From Torulaspora globosa (taxonomy: Eukaryota > Ascomycota > Saccharomycetes > Saccharomycetales > Saccharomycetaceae), in the NCBI RefSeq assembly GCF_014133895.1, contig NC_050733.1, positions 496,001 through 560,000 of the forward strand: 64,000 nucleotides of DNA, written 5' to 3'. The notes below the pieces were generated by a model. The model worked only from the letters and a program-made list of their open reading frames with translations. It made no database searches and was not told the DNA's origin. A program made the translations under genes and the position numbers. Below are positions 60,266 through 64,000 of the stretch, one piece after another; position 1 is the stretch's first letter, and each line of letters opens with the position of its first letter.

Positions 60266-63200
60266 ATGTCAAGTTCGGAGGTGAAAGAGGCTAATTCGCC
60301 TTCATCGGACGAATCTCGAGAAGCCGGTGATCGCAGATCTTTGGCATGCAGTGAGTTGAGTTACAGAGCTTATAATGATGAAGACTCCGATAAACCAATG
60401 TTTGAGATAGGTCGAGATGTGGCACACTTGAAGTCAGGTACAAGCTTTAATGCGGAGACAACTTCACAGATCTGTTCTTTGGCTCGGACACTTTCGCGGA
60501 GAATTAGTAAGGAAGACGCGGGAAAGAGAGATCCTAATGCTTTCAATGCGGAAAACATTCTGTCTCGGTTTGTTAATGATGCTTCTGATCAGGGGATCCA
60601 CTTTAGGAAGACTGGTGTGATTTTGGAGGACGTTGGCGCTGAGGGCGATGATGAGAGCGCTCTTGAAGGAGTCACGTTTGGTAACATTCTTTGCCTGCCG
60701 CTTACCATCTACAGGGGGATCAAGGCGAGAAAGAACCGCAAGATGAGAAAGATCCTGCGGGGCGTACACGTTTTGGCCAAGCCGGGCGAAATGGTGTTGG
60801 TACTGGGTAGACCGGGCGCCGGTTGTTCTTCTTTGCTGAAGACTACGGCAGGCGTGATCGATCAGTTTTCTGGCGGTGTAAGTGGTTCTATCTCATACGA
60901 TGGTATTCCACAAGCTGAGATGATGAAGCATTTCAAATCGGATGTTATATACAATGGAGAGCTGGATGTGCATTTTCCTTACCTGACCGTGAAGCAGACT
61001 TTGGATTTTGCCATCGCCTGCAAGACGCCTGCAAGAAGAGTCAACAATGTTTCTAGACAAGAATACATCGAGCACACCAGAGATTTTTACGCGACGATCT
61101 TTGGTCTCACTCACACTTACGATACACGGGTGGGTAACGACTTCGTGAGAGGTGTCTCTGGTGGTGAAAGGAAGCGTGTTTCGATCGCTGAGGCGGTCGT
61201 CGCCAGAGGCTCCGTGTATTGCTGGGATAACGCTACGAGGGGTTTGGATGCCTCTACTGCTTTAGAGTACGCCAGGGCCATTCGTATCATGACAAATTTG
61301 CAGCAGTCTACCGCTTTTGTCACCATCTATCAGGCAAGTGAGAATATTTACAATACATTCGACAAAGTTACCGTACTGTATGCGGGCAGACAAGTGTATT
61401 TTGGTGCAATCGAGGACGCTAAAGATTATTTTTGGAGAATGGGATACGAATGTCCTGCGAGACAGGATACCGCAGAGTATCTGACGGTCTTGACGGATCC
61501 TAACGGTTTGCACCAGATCAGACCGGGTTTCGAGAAAAGAGTACCCAGAACGGCCGAAGAATTTGAAAAGTACTGGCAAAATTCACCCGAATACGCTCAG
61601 TTACTGAAAGATATTGAAGAATATAAGGCCAACGTTGACACAGAAAAGACTAGACAGATCTACCACGACTCGATGGTACAGGAGAAATCCAAGCATGCGC
61701 GGAAAAGCTCTTACTATACCGTTTCATATTGGAAACAGCTGCAATTGTGTACCCAGAGAGGATTCCAGAGAATTTACGGCAATAAATCCTATACCGTGAT
61801 CAACATCGTTGCAGCAGTGATACAGGCATTCATAGTGGGATCTCTGTGTTACAATACCCCATCCTCCACAAGTGGCGCCTTTACAAGAGGTGGTGTCCTT
61901 TATTTTGCTTTGTTGTATTACTCATTGATGGCTTTAGCAAATATCACTTTGGATTACAGACCAATTCTTCAGAAACACAAGAACTATTCCCTGTACCATC
62001 CATCGGCAGAGGCACTTGGTGCTAATATCGCGGGTTTCCCCTTCAGAATGATTGGTTTGACCTTGTTTATCATCATATTGTATTTTCTAGCTGGTTTGCA
62101 CACTAGTGCTGGGAGTTTCTTCATCGTTTACCTCTTTTTAACTATGTGTTCCGAAGCCATCAATGGACTCTTTGAAATGATCACCGCTGGTTGTGATACA
62201 ATTTCTCAGGCCAATGCAATTGCCGGTATTTTGATGATGTCCATTTCAATGTACTCAACTTATATGATTCAATTGCCCTCAATGCACCCTTGGTTTATTT
62301 GGATTGCCTATATCTTGCCCATCAGATACGCTTTCGAGTCCATGCTAAATGCTGAGTTCCATGGTAGACATATGGACTGTGGTGGTGGTGTTATTCCATC
62401 TGGTCCGGGATACGAAAATGTCACTGCCAATGAAAAAGTTTGCGCATTTGTAGGTTCCCAACCAGGCCAGTCTTGGGTTTTAGGGGATGACTATCTGAAA
62501 ATACAATTCGAGTACGAATACAAGCACACATGGAGAAATTTTGGTATCTTATGGTGCTTCTTAATTGGTTATATTGCAATCAAAGCCATCATTACCGAAA
62601 TTAAACGCCCAGTCAAGGGAGGTGGTGATGCTTTGATCTTCAAAAAGGGCCACAAAGCATTGGCCAGAAAGGCAAGGCTTGACGACGAAGAGGCTGCCGA
62701 TAACATGAACATCGCAGACGTTAAAGAGAAGTTGTCGAATGGAGAAAGCATTATTTCAAGTCAAGCCAATGCGGATGCATTCGAAGAATTGCAAAGTAGC
62801 GGTGTTTTCATATGGAAAAATGTGAACTATACGATTCCTTATAGGGGAGGCATGAGGCAGCTTTTGGACAATGTATCCGGTTACTGCGCTCCAGGTACCA
62901 TGACTGCGCTAATGGGAGAATCGGGTGCTGGTAAGACAACGCTTTTGAATACTTTAGCACAAAGGAACGTCGGGATCATTACAGGAGACATGCTAGTTAA
63001 CGGGTGTCCAATTGACGCTAGTTTCGAGAGAAGGACGGGATACGTCCAGCAACAAGATTTGCACATAGCTGAAATGACTGTTAGAGAATCTTTGATATTT
63101 TCAGCTCGTATGCGTCGGAATCAGTCCGTCCCAGATAAAGAAAAGCTTGAGTTCGTCGAAAAGATTATTGACATTTTGGACATGAACGAATACGCCGAAG

Positions 63201-64000
63201 CTCTAGTTGGTGAACTGGGAGCTGGTTTGAATGTTGAGCAGAGGAAAAAGTTATCGATTGGTGTCGAATTGGTTGCAAAACCAGATCTTCTTTTGTTTTT
63301 GGATGAACCAACATCTGGGCTTGACTCCCAATCAGCTTGGGCGATCGTTCAGATTTTGAGAAAGCTGACGGCCGCTGGTCAATCAATCTTGTGTACCATC
63401 CATCAGCCCTCAGCTACCCTTTTCGAACAGTTTGACAGACTCCTACTGTTGAAAAAGGGTGGTCAAACAGTTTACTTTGGCGATGTGGGTCCCAACTCAT
63501 CCACTTTGTTGGATTATTTTGAAAGAAGTGGTGCCAGAAAATGTCACAAGAGCGAAAATCCTGCTGAATATATTTTGGAAGCAATTGGCGCGGGCGCAAC
63601 CGCTAGCGTCGACGAAGATTGGCACGAAATTTGGAAGAACTCTCCAGAGTTTAAGGCCAATGAAGAAAAGATTGAAAGCATGATGAGAGAGCTATCCTCT
63701 AAGGAGAAGGACTCTGCAAAATCTAAGGAAGATGTCAGGAAATATGCCACGGGATACTTCTACCAGTTCAAGCACGTCTACTGGAGAACAGCTACCATCT
63801 TCTGGAGAGACGTGAACTATCTAATGTCCAAACTCATGTTGATGCTGGTTGGCGGTCTGTACGTCGGTTTTACATTTTTTGATGTTGGTAACAGTTATAC
63901 CGGTTTACAAAACACTTTGTTCGCTACGTTTATCTCTATCGTTCTATCCGCGCCAGCCATGAATCAAATCCAAGCTCGTGCTTTGGCTTCCAGGGAGCTG
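60266..64000 (+). CDS. SNQ2: PDR-type ABC multidrug exporter, Snq2-like (3' end beyond window)
   Basis: The frame runs from the ATG at 60266 to the last base of the window, exactly 1,245 codons without a stop; S. cerevisiae Snq2 has about 1,501. It is a full-size plasma-membrane pump with NBD-TMD-NBD-TMD order. NBD1 has the degenerate Walker A GRPGAGCSS (cysteine for lysine, about residue 181) and VSGGERKRVS. The first membrane domain begins VINIVAAVIQAFIVGSLCYN. NBD2 has a normal Walker A GESGAGKTT (about residue 884), the degenerate signature LNVEQRKKLS and Walker B LLLFLDEPTSGLDSQ. These asymmetries are standard for fungal PDR pumps. Sequence such as ALEGVTFGNILCLPLTIYRGIKA is closer to Snq2 (YDR011W) than to Pdr5. 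The second membrane domain is cut off. Confidence 0.93.
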   Translation, partial: MSSSEVKEANSPSSDESREAGDRRSLACSELSYRAYNDEDSDKPMFEIGRDVAHLKSGTSFNAETTSQICSLARTLSRRISKEDAGKRDPNAFNAENILSRFVNDASDQGIHFRKTGVILEDVGAEGDDESALEGVTFGNILCLPLTIYRGIKARKNRKMRKILRGVHVLAKPGEMVLVLGRPGAGCSSLLKTTAGVIDQFSGGVSGSISYDGIPQAEMMKHFKSDVIYNGELDVHFPYLTVKQTLDFAIACKTPARRVNNVSRQEYIEHTRDFYATIFGLTHTYDTRVGNDFVRGVSGGERKRVSIAEAVVARGSVYCWDNATRGLDASTALEYARAIRIMTNLQQSTAFVTIYQASENIYNTFDKVTVLYAGRQVYFGAIEDAKDYFWRMGYECPARQDTAEYLTVLTDPNGLHQIRPGFEKRVPRTAEEFEKYWQNSPEYAQLLKDIEEYKANVDTEKTRQIYHDSMVQEKSKHARKSSYYTVSYWKQLQLCTQRGFQRIYGNKSYTVINIVAAVIQAFIVGSLCYNTPSSTSGAFTRGGVLYFALLYYSLMALANITLDYRPILQKHKNYSLYHPSAEALGANIAGFPFRMIGLTLFIIILYFLAGLHTSAGSFFIVYLFLTMCSEAINGLFEMITAGCDTISQANAIAGILMMSISMYSTYMIQLPSMHPWFIWIAYILPIRYAFESMLNAEFHGRHMDCGGGVIPSGPGYENVTANEKVCAFVGSQPGQSWVLGDDYLKIQFEYEYKHTWRNFGILWCFLIGYIAIKAIITEIKRPVKGGGDALIFKKGHKALARKARLDDEEAADNMNIADVKEKLSNGESIISSQANADAFEELQSSGVFIWKNVNYTIPYRGGMRQLLDNVSGYCAPGTMTALMGESGAGKTTLLNTLAQRNVGIITGDMLVNGCPIDASFERRTGYVQQQDLHIAEMTVRESLIFSARMRRNQSVPDKEKLEFVEKIIDILDMNEYAEALVGELGAGLNVEQRKKLSIGVELVAKPDLLLFLDEPTSGLDSQSAWAIVQILRKLTAAGQSILCTIHQPSATLFEQFDRLLLLKKGGQTVYFGDVGPNSSTLLDYFERSGARKCHKSENPAEYILEAIGAGATASVDEDWHEIWKNSPEFKANEEKIESMMRELSSKEKDSAKSKEDVRKYATGYFYQFKHVYWRTATIFWRDVNYLMSKLMLMLVGGLYVGFTFFDVGNSYTGLQNTLFATFISIVLSAPAMNQIQARALASREL

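Noticed and set aside
60266..64000. Possible truncated or pseudogenised ABC transporter
   Set aside because: The frame is open to the very last base of the window with all nucleotide-binding motifs of a PDR pump intact; the missing end is only the window limit.

Overview
The window is nuclear DNA of a budding yeast of the family Saccharomycetaceae. The evidence is compact, mostly intronless genes, short introns with TACTAAC branch points, point-centromere DNA, yeast-type tRNAs, and proteins that align end to end with Saccharomyces cerevisiae genes. CTG reads as leucine (for example in Ipp1), so this is not a CUG-Ser yeast. Genes that lie on two S. cerevisiae chromosomes (II around CEN2 and IV around CEN4) are interleaved here in one series. 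Examples are NHP10/UTP20/MCD1, IPP1/TRP1/HHT1 and MAF1/RAD57/UGA2/RCR. That is the unduplicated, pre-whole-genome-duplication arrangement, so the source is a non-WGD yeast such as a Torulaspora/Zygosaccharomyces-type or Lachancea-type species. The exact genus cannot be fixed by eye.

Layout. 0-9.9 kb: DAL1, ERP3, CDC7, TSC13, NOP1, SLX5 and an intron-containing CYSTM gene (the S. cerevisiae YDL012C-YDL018C block plus DAL1). 10.5-18 kb: MNN2-type mannosyltransferase, ER/Golgi glutaredoxin, tRNA-Thr(AGU), IPP1, TRP1 and the divergent histone pair HHT1-HHF1. 18-36 kb: SOK1, DSF2, MAF1 (tiny first exon plus intron), RAD57, UGA2, RCR1/2, GPI18, COQ1, RER2, YRB1. 36-39.6 kb: neutral trehalase NTH1 and then a centromere with a complete CDEIII match on the minus strand. 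39.6-64 kb: ECM15, divergent histones HTB-HTA, RMD1, NHP10, UTP20, MCD1, ATP16, MED2, PTC1, RPT2, tRNA-Ser(AGA), and the first 1,245 codons of an SNQ2-type PDR transporter cut by the window end.

The genes are almost all housekeeping: replication and cohesion (CDC7, MCD1, RAD57), chromatin (four core histones, NHP10), ribosome synthesis (NOP1, UTP20, MAF1), proteasome (RPT2), lipid, GPI and polyprenol synthesis (TSC13, GPI18, RER2, COQ1), nitrogen use (DAL1, UGA2) and stress or drug response (NTH1, GRX, SNQ2). Several promoters carry textbook sites that fit their gene: PAC and RRPE at NOP1 and UTP20, a proteasome element at RPT2, MCB at MCD1, Spt10-type elements at both histone pairs, and a palindromic PDRE at SNQ2. 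I see no transposon, LTR, CRISPR, viral or toxin gene. The most notable non-coding structures are the centromere and a 31-bp near-perfect inverted repeat built from Spt10-like elements in the H3-H4 promoter.
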